NCBI GenBank assembly: GCA_016710325.1
Contig: JADJXK010000002.1
Coordinates: 2,542,001 to 2,606,000, forward strand
Source: Candidatus Leptofilum proximum
Lineage (GTDB): Bacteria > Chloroflexota > Anaerolineae > Promineifilales > Promineifilaceae
Length of the DNA stretch: 64,000 bases
Reading direction: 5' to 3'
Position numbers and translations under genes: made by a program. The notes below the pieces were generated by a model. That model was not told the DNA's origin. It made no database searches and saw only the letters and a program-made list of their open reading frames with translations. This document shows positions 27,566 through 35,869 of this stretch, piece after piece. Each line of letters opens with the position of its first letter. Positions within the stretch are counted from its first letter, which is position 1.

Positions 27566-29278
27566 TCAATGATCCTTAAACGAAACCTGGAGGCACGTCC
27601 CTTTTCTCGGGGCTGACTCAATCTGCAGCCGCGCCCCAATAGATTCGGCGCGTTCCTGTACGCCCAGCAAGCCAAAATGTCCGGCCGGAGCCATTTCTGC
27701 CGGGCTTTCTGGGACAACAAAGCTTTCACCATTGTCCTCTATTGCTAGCGTTACTTCTTTTTCGCTGAACTGCAGAGAAACCTTTGCCTGATTGGCATTT
27801 GCGTGGCGTACAACGTTGGTTATTCCTTCCTGGGCAATACGATACAAAGCCAACTCTGCGTTGGGTGGGAGTCTGCGCTCTTCGCCAGTTTTCTCAAAAA
27901 TGATGGCCAGCCCGGTGGCCTGGCTCATATCTCGCCCCAGCATTTCCAGGGCCGGAATAAGCCCCAAATCTTCCAGGTAAATCGGCCGTAAATCTTTCGT
28001 GAGGCGGCGCAGGCCGGCCACGGTTTGCTCGGCCATTTGCTGCATCAGGGCCAGTCTGTCCTTGTTTGTTTCATCCTGCAGCGATAGTTGTGCGAGTTGG
28101 ATTTGCTGGTTCAGGGCAATGAGGGACTGGATGGTGTCGTCATGTAATTCGCGGGCCAAGCGGCGCCGTTCTTCTTCCTGACCTGTGGTAACCGCGCTCA
28201 AATAGCCCCGCAGACTTTGCTGGGCCAGCTGTACTTTCCGGGCCATATGGATTAACTCTGCTTGCAGGCGTTGAATTTCATTGATGCCACCCACAGATTC
28301 TTCGATAGCGGCAAAATCGCCCCAACCCAATTCCGTTGCTTTTTTCTCCAACGATTGCAGCGGCTGTACAACCTGACGTATGCCAAACCAAAGGGCAGTC
28401 AGCGCAATGACCAATACCGGAATCAGAATGAGAGGCGCCAGTTCAGTGGTGCGCAGCAGTGGATCAGTTGCGGCGCGCCACGGTTCTTCAATGACCAGGG
28501 CCCAACCAACAGGCGTGATCGGACTGAAAGCAATAACGTGTTCCTCACCGTCGATGGTAAGGTACGTGGTGCCGCTCTCACCACGCAGCGCATCGGCTGC
28601 GCCGGGCTGGTTTTGAGCCGGCAAGTCAGCCCAGAGCAGTGTGCCCGTCTGGTATAGTACATCCCCGCTGCCTGTAACTAGGTAAGCGGTAGCCTGGTCA
28701 TTTCCCCCAAAAATGTCCGCCGTTGCCCGACGAGCCAGGGATGTGGGGGAAAATGCGCCAACGGCCGTAATCTCCCCCGCCGTCGCCACGACCAAAACCA
28801 GGACTTCACCTTGTTCTGGATCCGTAAAAGGCGGCAAGAAAAAAGCAGCATCGGTGGATGAAGGAGATGGAAAATCACGCAAACGTTCTGGTACAGACCG
28901 CGCCAGCCAGATTTCAGGACCATTGGAAGCGGCCATGAAGGTATCGTTGGCCGCGAAGAGGGCAATGCCCCCTTCAAAATCTGGCAGCAAGTAGGCAGCA
29001 TCGGCCAGAGCGTGTTCGGGACCTGTGGCCGCGTTGGCCGCTTGCAGCGCTACGCTTCGAATCGCCGATTGCCGATGGTTAATTTGCTCAGTGATGGCGG
29101 CAGCAGCGGCGCGGGTAGCCCGCTCATCACGCTCGCCGACCATGATGCGCATAGTACGCTGGTGTAAACCCAGACTGCCAAAGGCAATCAGCATCAGCAA
29201 TGCCGTCAGGGGCAAAACCGTAAGGATAAAAAGCTGAAGGGGCAGACCAGGGATACGTCGCCAACGTCTTGAACTCAA
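27566..29278 (-). CDS. Sensor histidine kinase, NarX/DesK class with extracellular sensor
   Basis: A 570-residue kinase. A membrane span near 15-35 and another near 280-300 bracket a large outer domain of the double-Cache kind (VGWALVIEEPW just before the second span). A HAMP-like linker follows, then the HisKA_3 box ARELHDDTIQSLIALNQQ with the phosphorylated His, and a HATPase domain with NVVRHANANQAK and GHFGLLGVQERAE. It overlaps the upstream regulator gene by four bases, so the two form a cognate pair. The signal is unknown; neighbours suggest metal or envelope stress. Confidence 0.88.
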   Translation of the reverse strand: MSSRRWRRIPGLPLQLFILTVLPLTALLMLIAFGSLGLHQRTMRIMVGERDERATRAAAAAITEQINHRQSAIRSVALQAANAATGPEHALADAAYLLPDFEGGIALFAANDTFMAASNGPEIWLARSVPERLRDFPSPSSTDAAFFLPPFTDPEQGEVLVLVVATAGEITAVGAFSPTSLARRATADIFGGNDQATAYLVTGSGDVLYQTGTLLWADLPAQNQPGAADALRGESGTTYLTIDGEEHVIAFSPITPVGWALVIEEPWRAATDPLLRTTELAPLILIPVLVIALTALWFGIRQVVQPLQSLEKKATELGWGDFAAIEESVGGINEIQRLQAELIHMARKVQLAQQSLRGYLSAVTTGQEEERRRLARELHDDTIQSLIALNQQIQLAQLSLQDETNKDRLALMQQMAEQTVAGLRRLTKDLRPIYLEDLGLIPALEMLGRDMSQATGLAIIFEKTGEERRLPPNAELALYRIAQEGITNVVRHANANQAKVSLQFSEKEVTLAIEDNGESFVVPESPAEMAPAGHFGLLGVQERAESIGARLQIESAPRKGTCLQVSFKDH

Positions 29279-29937
29279 TCGGCTATCTCCGCCGGGATGA
29301 GCCCCTGAGAGACAGCTTTCATGACCGCTTCTGTTCGACTGCTGGCATCCAGCTTTTGATAAGTCTTCGCCAGATGCCCCTGAACGGTGCGGTCGCTAAT
29401 ATCCAGCTGCACCCCTATTGCCTTATTGGTATACCCTTTTCCTGCCAGCGTTAGCACTTCCAATTCGCGTTCGGTTAGCTTCTCAAAAGATGCCTGATCA
29501 GAACCGGTACGGCTGGCAATTTGGTTCATCAAGCGGGCCGTGATAACTGGGTCCAGGGCCGACTTTCCCTCGTGGACATCTCGTACCGCCTGCAAAATGT
29601 TTGTCGGAGAAGCGGTTTTAAGGACGTAGCCGTTGGCCCCTGCTTGCAGCACCGCCATCACGTAAGGATCGTCATCGTAGGCAGTTAAGATCAGGACACC
29701 TACATCGCGATGATGGGCGCGTACCCAGCGGGTAACCTCGATGCCAGTGGCCTTGGGCATCTGGATGTCTAACACGGCAACGTCTGGTTTGTATTGAGCA
29801 ATCAGGTCACAGGCCATTTGGCCATCGTCGGCCTCGGCCACAACGATGATGTCATCGGCCTGTTCCAGGAATTGGCGAATACCGGCGCGAACAACGGCAT
29901 GATCATCTGCTAATAAAACCCGAATGGGATCACTCAT
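29275..29937 (-). CDS. NarL-family response regulator
   Basis: A 220-residue regulator with an intact receiver: acidic pair in VLLADDHAVVRAG, phosphoacceptor D in VAVLDIQMP and lysine in YVLKTASP. The output is a LuxR helix-turn-helix, LTERELEVLTLAGKGYTNKA. It overlaps the kinase gene at 29278 by four bases and precedes it, so it is the partner. A low-complexity tract (repeats of GATTAGAGATTGGAGA type) lies just upstream at 29948-29976. Confidence 0.9.
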   Translation of the reverse strand: MSDPIRVLLADDHAVVRAGIRQFLEQADDIIVVAEADDGQMACDLIAQYKPDVAVLDIQMPKATGIEVTRWVRAHHRDVGVLILTAYDDDPYVMAVLQAGANGYVLKTASPTNILQAVRDVHEGKSALDPVITARLMNQIASRTGSDQASFEKLTERELEVLTLAGKGYTNKAIGVQLDISDRTVQGHLAKTYQKLDASSRTEAVMKAVSQGLIPAEIAD

Positions 29938-30057
29938 AAGTACCTTTGTGATTAGAGATTGGAGACTGGAGATTAGATGCTAGGGAATGTCTACTTTCCG
30001 AGTTCCAATCTTATCTTTGCCTTCTGGAATTTCAAGGATATTTTGTTTGCGGTTTCT

Positions 30058-30110
30058 GTAAAAGCGGGAAAGTTCTTGAAAATAAGCAGAGCCGTTGCTC
30101 CCGCTTTTAC
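30058..30110. repeat. Hairpin with perfect 12-bp arms
   Basis: GTAAAAGCGGGA (30058-30069) and TCCCGCTTTTAC (30099-30110) are perfect complements. A related structure, GTAAAAGCCAAA with TTTGGCTTTTAC, occurs at 35268-35319. Both share the GTAAAAGC outer stem, so they may be one family of dispersed hairpins. The element lies beyond the end of the DUF2085 gene, so it may also be a terminator. Confidence 0.55.
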
Positions 30111-30126
30111 TTATGCAATCGGCCAA

Positions 30127-30933
30127 TCACCTTTGGTTTTTCTGCAAGTGCTTTTTGCCGATTGCATCATTGAAGGTCAGGTGTAATCGCGGGTAGGCAA
30201 ACCAGACGACGCCCAGGCCAAACAAAATTCCGGTCAGGAGCCGCATCCAGGCATTGAAGGAGCCGAAGCTATCGCCCACGTAAAAGGTAGCGGGAAAGGC
30301 ATCGTTCGTCAAGGCAGCCAGCCAGCCGTTTGTATAGCGAAACCCACCGCCGATGCCGCTGAACAATTCACTCAGGATGTGCGTCGTGCCATCGACAGCC
30401 ATTGGCAGGAGAAGCAGGAGAAAGCCCCATAAAGACAGTGGCTTGAGCCTTCGGCGCAGCGGCCAAAGGGCAAGCCCAAGGAGCAGCGGGCTGGTGTACA
30501 TATAAACCATGCGGTCTGACCAGGCAACTTTCCAACCTACGGCCGAATTGCCAACAAACTGGCGTAGAATCAGGGGATTAGCGGTATCTTGCCAAATGGC
30601 CTGGACAGTATCTAGGGGAATCATAGGACTGGGACCAAACAGAAAAAAGGAGCGCTGCGGCATTTGATGACACAAAACGCTGTAGGTGAGATAGATAGCA
30701 TTACCAGCCCTTTCCCAACCTTGTTCCATAAATATGGGTGCCAGGAAAGGTAGACCGTTGAAGACGATGAGAATGATGGTGATGGCAAGCAGCCAACGAC
30801 GACTAAACCAATAGAGGGCTTTTTTGAGGAAGATGGCGGTGCCACGGCCGTTTTTACTCAATGAAGGTGGCCATAAATACGATCCTTCGAATTTAATGGT
30901 GATCGCCGTGCGGCTGACCACTTGATGAATCAC
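30127..30933 (-). CDS. DUF2085 membrane protein
   Basis: A 268-residue membrane protein with the DUF2085 signature YSVLCHQMPQRSFFLFG and four to six membrane spans, plus a VDGTTHIL segment. Function unknown; the conserved Cys and His are a possible metal or haem site. The frame overlaps the YHS protein gene by 41 bases, so the true start may be further inside, but no good alternative with a ribosome site is visible before the first membrane span. Confidence 0.8.
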   Translation of the reverse strand: MIHQVVSRTAITIKFEGSYLWPPSLSKNGRGTAIFLKKALYWFSRRWLLAITIILIVFNGLPFLAPIFMEQGWERAGNAIYLTYSVLCHQMPQRSFFLFGPSPMIPLDTVQAIWQDTANPLILRQFVGNSAVGWKVAWSDRMVYMYTSPLLLGLALWPLRRRLKPLSLWGFLLLLLPMAVDGTTHILSELFSGIGGGFRYTNGWLAALTNDAFPATFYVGDSFGSFNAWMRLLTGILFGLGVVWFAYPRLHLTFNDAIGKKHLQKNQR

Positions 30934-31075
30934 TTTTCAGATATTTCTCTGGCTCTTTATCAAAAGCAGTTTTGCACCCAGGGGCGCAAAAGTAGTAGGT
31001 CTTACCTTGATATTCTGACGTGATCGTAGCTGTTTTCTCTTCCACTTCCATACCACATACCGGATCAATTGCCAT
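30893..31075 (-). CDS. YHS-domain metal-binding protein
   Basis: A 60-residue protein that is one YHS domain: DPVCGMEVEEKTATI, then YYFCAPGCKTAFDKEPEKYL, with a GQPHGDHH tail. YHS domains bind copper or similar metals through CxM and the FCxxxC group and occur in copper ATPases and chaperones. AAGGAGAAAAATC precedes the start. The same domain is fused to the ABC ATPase at 63006-63845. Confidence 0.9.
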   Translation of the reverse strand: MAIDPVCGMEVEEKTATITSEYQGKTYYFCAPGCKTAFDKEPEKYLKSDSSSGQPHGDHH

Positions 31076-31088
31076 GATTTTTCTCCTT

Positions 31089-31241
31089 TCAATTTACTCT
31101 ACTTAGGTAATAACCAACCTCTTGAATTGTTTCATAAAGCACGTTTAAGCCAATCTCGTCGTCAGCTATTGTAACGGCCGTTTCCCCAGTTTGTAAATGT
31201 ACATCGGCTGCCACAAGCCAGGAATGTCCATAGTCCTTCCA
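31089..31241 (-). pseudogene. HMA-like C-terminal fragment
   Basis: Just upstream of the YHS gene on the same strand is an open stretch of about 50 codons after a TAA, reading WKDYGHSWLVAADVHLQTG, then ETAVTIADDEIGL and ending YETIQEVGYYLSRVN. The pattern of a beta strand, T-V-T-I and a final E-x-GY resembles the second half of an HMA domain. The CxxC half is absent upstream in any frame I read. It is probably a decayed copper-chaperone gene, with low certainty. Confidence 0.35.
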
Positions 31242-31294
31242 TTATTCCGCAAAGCAGGCTACAAAACCAGCGCTAAACGCTTGGCGCCGCATAG

Positions 31295-31356
31295 GCCATT
31301 TGGCGTATGCCAAAATGACATTTGTCACCATTTTTCTATGATGCGCCATTTGGCGC
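31295..31356 (+). promoter_or_regulatory. Copper-operon box with nested palindromes
   Basis: GGCCATTTGGCGTATGCC begins at 31294 and a perfect GCGCCA-TT-TGGCGC palindrome lies at 31343-31356. The first element recurs ahead of the cupredoxin gene (35129), the CsoR-HMA operon (59334 leftwards) and the ABC operon (60552), each time reading towards the gene. It lies 60-120 bases ahead of the 31415 start. Confidence 0.5.
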
Positions 31357-31414
31357 TCGTTGCCGGCCTTTCATTTTTCTATGCTTACCGTATGCAATTT
31401 TTGGAGATGGCTTT

Positions 31415-31906
31415 ATGACGCGCAGCAAACGCATTTTGTGGCCCTTAAGTTCAGGATTGGCCGGTTCCAGCTTGCTGGCACTGCTTTACTTTGGCCTTGT
31501 TTCCTGGGCTGAAAGCCCGCAGCATGCCCTGGACCTGTTTTGGGAAGATCGCTGGATTGTGGTGCCTATAATTCTGGGTTTTGGTGTGCAGGCGGCGCTC
31601 TACATCATCCTGAAAAAGCGGCTGTTTGTGCCTGTGACTCATACTGGCCCCAGCGGCGCTTTAACCGGGGCTGGCGGCGGCATGTCCACAGTAGCCATGG
31701 TCGCCTGCTGCGCCCACCATGTCACGGATGTACTGCCCATTCTTGGCTTAACGGCGGCGGCTACGTTTTTGGCCGAGTACCGGATTGCTTTCATGCTGGT
31801 GGGCCTGGGCACAACGATTTTGGGCATCATTTACATGCTCGTCATTTTAATGAAGGCAAGACGGCAGGCGCTGCAATTCACAGTGGCGGCGGTGGAGGCT
31901 CTATGA
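31415..31906 (+). CDS. Small membrane protein with CCAHH motif
   Basis: A 163-residue protein with four membrane spans. After the second span comes GGGMSTVAMVACCAHHVTD, a Cys-Cys-x-His-His group at a membrane surface, suited to Cu+ or Hg2+ passage; the VLPILGLTAAATFL that follows recalls small mercury/copper permeases, but I cannot assign the family. The start at 31415 has TTGGAG ahead and is followed by a positively charged N terminus. The stop overlaps the next start (ATGA). First gene of an operon of mostly exported proteins. Confidence 0.65.
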   Translation: MTRSKRILWPLSSGLAGSSLLALLYFGLVSWAESPQHALDLFWEDRWIVVPIILGFGVQAALYIILKKRLFVPVTHTGPSGALTGAGGGMSTVAMVACCAHHVTDVLPILGLTAAATFLAEYRIAFMLVGLGTTILGIIYMLVILMKARRQALQFTVAAVEAL

Positions 31907-32394
31907 AACGCAACATTTTGCTGATTGCAGGATTGTTTTTAGCTGGATTTTTAGCGGCATGTGGCAGCGAACCGGCCGCGCAGCTGCCAATTGTTGCGAC
32001 GGCTGAAGAGGCGGCAAGCGAATCGACTGCTCCAGAAGAAACGGCCGTGTTGGATACGGCCGTAGACGAGCAAGGTGCCGTCAGTGTGGCCGTAACGCCA
32101 GTAGATCTGAGCCTGGAAGCAGCCACCCTAGCCTTTGAAGTGGTGATGGACACCCACTCGGTGGACCTGAGCATGGACCTGGCCGAATTGGCTACGCTGA
32201 CCACGGATAACGGCCGTACCGTGTCGGCCACACTCTGGGACGCTGTGCCGGGAGGCCACCATGTGTCTGGGATGCTCACGTTTCCGGCGGTTGTTGAGGG
32301 AACGGCCGTGCTTGAGGGCGCTGCTGAGTTAACCCTGACACTTACTGGCGTCGATTCACCAAGTCGCACCTTCACCTGGTCACTTAATCAGTAG
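31903..32394 (+). CDS. Lipoprotein of unknown function
   Basis: A 163-residue lipoprotein: a signal peptide with lipobox LAAC (Cys20), an E/A/T-rich linker (about 25-60) and a beta-rich domain with VVMDTHSVDLSMDLAELATL, GGHHVSGMLTF and a closing SRTFTWSLNQ. The HH group and Met residues could bind metal. The four copies of ACGGCCGT in this short gene are read in different codon frames. Translationally coupled to the CCAHH gene. Confidence 0.65.
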   Translation: MKRNILLIAGLFLAGFLAACGSEPAAQLPIVATAEEAASESTAPEETAVLDTAVDEQGAVSVAVTPVDLSLEAATLAFEVVMDTHSVDLSMDLAELATLTTDNGRTVSATLWDAVPGGHHVSGMLTFPAVVEGTAVLEGAAELTLTLTGVDSPSRTFTWSLNQ

Positions 32395-32432
32395 TTTGCA
32401 AAAACATCGTAATCTTAAGGAGTTAAAGTATT

Positions 32433-33011
32433 ATGAAAGCAAGGATTCGTCAAAAAAATTCGTCCCGGGAAACAGGCCAAAATAATAGCTGGTTGATGGT
32501 AATGCTATTAATCATTGGCGCGGTGCTGCTGGGTGTGGGTCTTGTCTCTTATATCACCTCACCGCCATCGGCCAATGCTTCAACAAAATACGATCCTGCC
32601 GATGTGGTGACTGATCAACCTGTGCTGGCTGTTCATGACATGGGTGAAGGACCAGCTATTTCCTTCTTGCCCGCCAGCCAGGCTCAGCCAAAAATACAGA
32701 TACCAGAAAAGAGCTTTAACTTCGGCATGATCGGCCCGCGGGATGTGGTCGAGCGAGAGTTTATTATTCGCAACGTGGGCGATGCCCCGCTAACGATTAG
32801 CCGGGCCTACACTACCTGCGGCTGCACCACGGCCGAAATCTCCGCCAGCGTCATTCCACCGGGCAAAGTAGCCACTATCAGGCTCATCTTTGATGCCGGA
32901 TTCCACGACGCGTCTGGGCAGACGGTGCGTCGGGGCTTGATTATCGAGAACAACGACCCGCAGCAGTCCCAGGCAGAAATCTGGGTCCAGGCGGCGGTGC
33001 GGTCAAATTAA
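32433..33011 (+). CDS. DUF1573 membrane-anchored protein
   Basis: A 192-residue protein: one membrane span (about 20-42), a short linker, then a DUF1573 domain from about 95, with FNFGMIGPRDVVEREFIIRN, YTTCGCTTAEI and IENNDP. DUF1573 is an immunoglobulin-like fold found outside the membrane; the conserved CGC may bind metal. A second DUF1573 protein is encoded at 34721-35125 in the same operon. Confidence 0.85.
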   Translation: MKARIRQKNSSRETGQNNSWLMVMLLIIGAVLLGVGLVSYITSPPSANASTKYDPADVVTDQPVLAVHDMGEGPAISFLPASQAQPKIQIPEKSFNFGMIGPRDVVEREFIIRNVGDAPLTISRAYTTCGCTTAEISASVIPPGKVATIRLIFDAGFHDASGQTVRRGLIIENNDPQQSQAEIWVQAAVRSN

Positions 33012-33021
33012 AGGAGGAAGG

Positions 33022-33228
33022 ATGACCATGAAGCGGAAACATTGGGTTTTGATGATTTTGGGCTGTGGCCTGCCTTTGCTGGGATTAACGGCCGTCTACC
33101 TCTTCAAATTACAGTTAAGCAGCGTCTTACTCTTTGGCCTGGTGCTTCTGTGCCCGGTGCTTCATTTGCTGATGCTGCGCGATCATGCCGGGCACGATTC
33201 TTCAAATCCTGGGGTTCATAATGGCTGA
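33022..33228 (+). CDS. DUF2933-like small membrane protein
   Basis: A 68-residue protein with two hydrophobic segments, then LLCPVLHLLMLRDHAGHDSS: the CPxxHLxM and HxGH groups of the DUF2933 family. Such proteins accompany copper resistance genes, and the Cys, His and Met cluster at the membrane edge is a likely copper site. AAGGAGGAAGG precedes the start. Confidence 0.75.
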   Translation: MTMKRKHWVLMILGCGLPLLGLTAVYLFKLQLSSVLLFGLVLLCPVLHLLMLRDHAGHDSSNPGVHNG

Positions 33229-33258
33229 CATCGTTTCAGAACCGCCAAAGAGGTTGAT

Positions 33259-34209
33259 ATGAATGATGACATCTTTGAAAACACGGCCGTTCCCCGGCAA
33301 AGCAGCTGGCGACACTTTCTTTTATTGGCCGGTGCATTTGGATTAACTTTGGCGCTCATCCTGGCCCGGGCACCAGCCAAAACCGAGTCGTTAGCCAACA
33401 GGGGTGCCGGCCCAGGCCAACCTGCCCCAGCGGCAGGTACACCCATCGAAATTAACCTGCCGGAGCAGCACCAGCTGCCGGTTAGCTGGGGAGATTTAGG
33501 ACCGCGGCTGGTGGCTGCTGGCGCGATTGACGCTGAGCGCTTTATTCAACTTTATGCTGATGGGGGACGGCCGTTAACCGCCGCCCAACAGGAACTGCTC
33601 TTTACCGCCAGCCATGAACCTATCGTCATCGACTATCAAAATTCGCGATTTGTGCTCAACTTCTTTTGGGCGTTGGGGCTGGTGAATCAGAACCCAATTC
33701 TCACGGAAGGGCCAATGGTGCAGCAGAGTGATGGGGACATCGGCCGGTTTGCCTCAACCGGCGGCTGGACGTTGGGCCATCACCCGGCTACCGAGTTGTA
33801 TGCCAGCGCCCCGCTGGTTTCGCTTACGCCGGAGCAGCAAACACGGCTGGAAAAGGTAGTGTATCACGTCTACCGGCCCTGCTGCAACAACCATACCGCT
33901 TTCCCCGATTGTAATCATGGTATGGCGATGTTGGGCTTGCTGGAGTTACTGGCTAGCCAGGATGCCACGGTGGCAGAGATGTTTGCGGCGGCCAAGGCAG
34001 TAAATGGGTTCTGGTTCCCGCAGCAGGTGGTGGAAACGGCCGTCTTCTTCAAAGCAACCCTGAATCTTGATTATGCCGACGTTGATTCCCGCGTGGCCAC
34101 CGGGCCTGAGGTTTTTTCCGGCAGGGGCTACGGGCAGGTACGCCTATGGCTGGTCGCTAACGATCTACTGGGCCAGCCTCAAGATGGCGGCAGCTCTTGT
34201 GGTACATAA
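33259..34209 (+). CDS. Membrane-anchored protein with CCNNH motif, function unknown
   Basis: A 316-residue protein with one N-terminal span (about 19-37) and an outer domain. A striking run near 210-225 reads RPCCNNHTAFPDCNHGMAM: three Cys, two His and Met, very probably a metal site. Other parts, EPIVIDYQNSRFVLNFFWALG and VYHVYRP, look helical. I do not know a named family. It stands between two DUF1573/PCYCGC-type genes and is exported, so a periplasmic or surface metal role is plausible. Confidence 0.6.
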   Translation: MNDDIFENTAVPRQSSWRHFLLLAGAFGLTLALILARAPAKTESLANRGAGPGQPAPAAGTPIEINLPEQHQLPVSWGDLGPRLVAAGAIDAERFIQLYADGGRPLTAAQQELLFTASHEPIVIDYQNSRFVLNFFWALGLVNQNPILTEGPMVQQSDGDIGRFASTGGWTLGHHPATELYASAPLVSLTPEQQTRLEKVVYHVYRPCCNNHTAFPDCNHGMAMLGLLELLASQDATVAEMFAAAKAVNGFWFPQQVVETAVFFKATLNLDYADVDSRVATGPEVFSGRGYGQVRLWLVANDLLGQPQDGGSSCGT

Positions 34210-34255
34210 CGGCGAGCCTTTTAGGATTTCCCCCACAATTTTTTGGATGAGTGAT

Positions 34256-34720
34256 ATGAAAAGTAAACGTGCAATTTCTGCCATGATTGTTTTATTGCTT
34301 CTGGTGGCGCTTGGGTTGGCTGGCTGTGGGGGTAAGGATACGGCCGTAAAGCACGCCCACCCTATGGCACCGCTGGATGAAATGCCAGACCGGGTGCAGG
34401 ATTCAGGCTGGAAAATTCGTGAAAGCTATCAATTTGCCACGGCCAACCTGGAGCTGACGGATGCCATTCCCTGTTACTGCGGCTGTGTCGGGTTGGGGCA
34501 TACCTCGCTCTACGACTGTTACGTGGCAGGTGTGGATGAAGCAGGCGAGACACAGTTTGATGAGCACGCTGAGTATTGTTCCATTTGCAATGACATTACC
34601 CTGGACACAATGCAAATGGTGGATGAAGGCAAAAGCACCTCAGAGATCTTTGCCCAAATTGAAGCGGATTACGCGCGTTTTGGTCCGCCGACAGAAAAGC
34701 TGGAAAACGGAGAATCATAA
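34256..34720 (+). CDS. PCYCGC-motif lipoprotein
   Basis: A 154-residue lipoprotein. Signal peptide with lipobox LAGC, then TDAIPCYCGCVGLGHTSL, and HAEYCSICNDITLDTMQM near the end, the PCYCGC family of Bacillota and Chloroflexota. The Cys pairs and His suggest metal or redox chemistry outside the cell. An ATG nine bases earlier (34247) is the alternative start. The stop codon is adjacent to the next ATG. Confidence 0.85.
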   Translation: MKSKRAISAMIVLLLLVALGLAGCGGKDTAVKHAHPMAPLDEMPDRVQDSGWKIRESYQFATANLELTDAIPCYCGCVGLGHTSLYDCYVAGVDEAGETQFDEHAEYCSICNDITLDTMQMVDEGKSTSEIFAQIEADYARFGPPTEKLENGES

Positions 34721-35125
34721 ATGAAAAAATGGTTGAGTTTGATGGCCTTCATTGTTTTGGCTGTGGGATTGCCTGGCTGTAGTGGACCGCCCCAAATTTC
34801 GGTGCCTGAAGCTAGCTTGGCTTTAGGCGATGTGGTGAATGGGGAAATTGTGACCCGCGAAGTGACGGTACAAAACGTTGGCGAGTCTGACCTGATCATC
34901 AAAACGGTAACAACCTCCTGCGGCTGTACGGAAGCGGCCGTTTCTCCCATGCGCATCCCTCGTGATGGCCGCGGTACCCTGACAATCCGCTTTGATTCAG
35001 GCGCACACGGGCCAGACCTGACGGGACAGCTCATTCGGCAGGTATTTATTGCCACCAATGATCCGCAGCAGCCGGAAATCGTTGTGGAGCTGGAGGCCAA
35101 CATCCTGCCGCCATCTGAACCATAG
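34721..35125 (+). CDS. DUF1573 lipoprotein
   Basis: A 134-residue lipoprotein with lipobox LPGC, followed directly by a DUF1573 domain: LGDVVNGEIVTREVTVQN, TTSCGCTEAAVS and IATNDPQQ. It is a shorter paralogue of the protein at 32433-33011. It begins immediately after the PCYCGC gene, so the two are cotranslated. Confidence 0.88.
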   Translation: MKKWLSLMAFIVLAVGLPGCSGPPQISVPEASLALGDVVNGEIVTREVTVQNVGESDLIIKTVTTSCGCTEAAVSPMRIPRDGRGTLTIRFDSGAHGPDLTGQLIRQVFIATNDPQQPEIVVELEANILPPSEP

Positions 35126-35356
35126 GCCACTTGGCTTATGACCTATGCGCCAAACGGCTCAAGGCATGGCCAGCCAAACCGTACTAAAATTGGTCATTAC
35201 CGGGTGGTTTGCGAACCACAGAAAGTGTTTTGAAAAACAAGACGAGTTTTCTCTGTGGTTTGCTCAAGTAAAAGCCAAATTTGCGCCCGGCTTGCTTCTA
35301 AAATCTTTTTGGCTTTTACAAACAACCCCTCAACCCTCAATGTAAGGAGAAAAACT
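35126..35356. promoter_or_regulatory. Intergenic region with copper box and three hairpins
   Basis: No gene. GGCCACTTGGCTTATG (35129-35144) is a variant of the box seen ahead of other copper operons. Then come GTGGTT-TGCG-AACCAC (35204-35219), arms ACCACAGAAA/TTTCTCTGTGGT, and GTAAAAGCCAAA/TTTGGCTTTTAC (35268-35319). The last hairpin is related to that at 30058-30110. Confidence 0.5.
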
Positions 35357-35806
35357 GTGAAAAGATTCGTTGGCTTTTTGGTGATACTGCTGTTATTAAT
35401 CCTCGCCGGCTGCGGTTCGGCTGAACTAACGCCGCCGCCGGCATTGTCGCTTTCCCTGCTGGCTACCGACATTGCTTTTGACAAAGAGCGTATTGAAGTG
35501 ACAGCCGGGCAACCAGTAAGAATACTGTTGAATAATGAAGGGGCACTGGAACACGATTTTAGCATCATGGAAATCCCCCATGCGGGGGACGTAATGGCCG
35601 AAGAAATGGAAGAAGAGGCGGGGCATGATACGCATGACATGAGTGAACTGGATGTGGACCCAGAAGTTCATGTCGCTGCCCCAATTGGCAGCCGCAGGAG
35701 TGTTGAATTTACGCCATCTACTCCTGGCGAGTATGAATTTTTCTGCGCCGTAGCTGGACACAAGGAAGCAGGTATGGTCGGTACGTTGGTGGTTCAAGCG
35801 CCTTAA
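35357..35806 (+). CDS. Cupredoxin lipoprotein (blue copper protein)
   Basis: A 149-residue lipoprotein with lipobox LAGC and a cupredoxin domain. Copper ligands fit His in GALEHDFSIM and the C-terminal set in YEFFCAVAGHKEAGM (Cys, His, Met). A Met/Glu/His-rich insert (EEMEEEAGHDTHDM) lies between strands, possibly an extra copper site. The start is GTG at 35357 preceded by AAGGAGAAAAACT. A terminator follows at 35830. It closes the exported block that begins at 31415, though the gap before it holds its own box. Confidence 0.88.
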   Translation: MKRFVGFLVILLLLILAGCGSAELTPPPALSLSLLATDIAFDKERIEVTAGQPVRILLNNEGALEHDFSIMEIPHAGDVMAEEMEEEAGHDTHDMSELDVDPEVHVAAPIGSRRSVEFTPSTPGEYEFFCAVAGHKEAGMVGTLVVQAP

Positions 35807-35829
35807 ATCTTCGATCAAAAAGCCTTTGG

Positions 35830-35869
35830 AAAACGGCCGTTCGCAGTTGCAAACGGCCGTTTTCTTTTG
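35830..35869 (+). terminator. Terminator built from two ACGGCCGT copies
   Basis: AAACGGCCGTT and AAACGGCCGTTTT form a stem with a short loop, followed by TTTTCTTTT. The genome-signature octamer is thus used twice to make a hairpin after the cupredoxin gene. Confidence 0.65.

Noticed and set aside
31540..32394. 284-codon frame covering the end of the CCAHH gene and the lipoprotein
   Set aside because: Only the part from 31903 has a lipoprotein signal and coding pattern; the first part is out of frame with the CCAHH protein.
34067..34256. N-terminal extension of the PCYCGC lipoprotein
   Set aside because: It overlaps the CCNNH gene in another frame; the lipoprotein signal begins at 34256.
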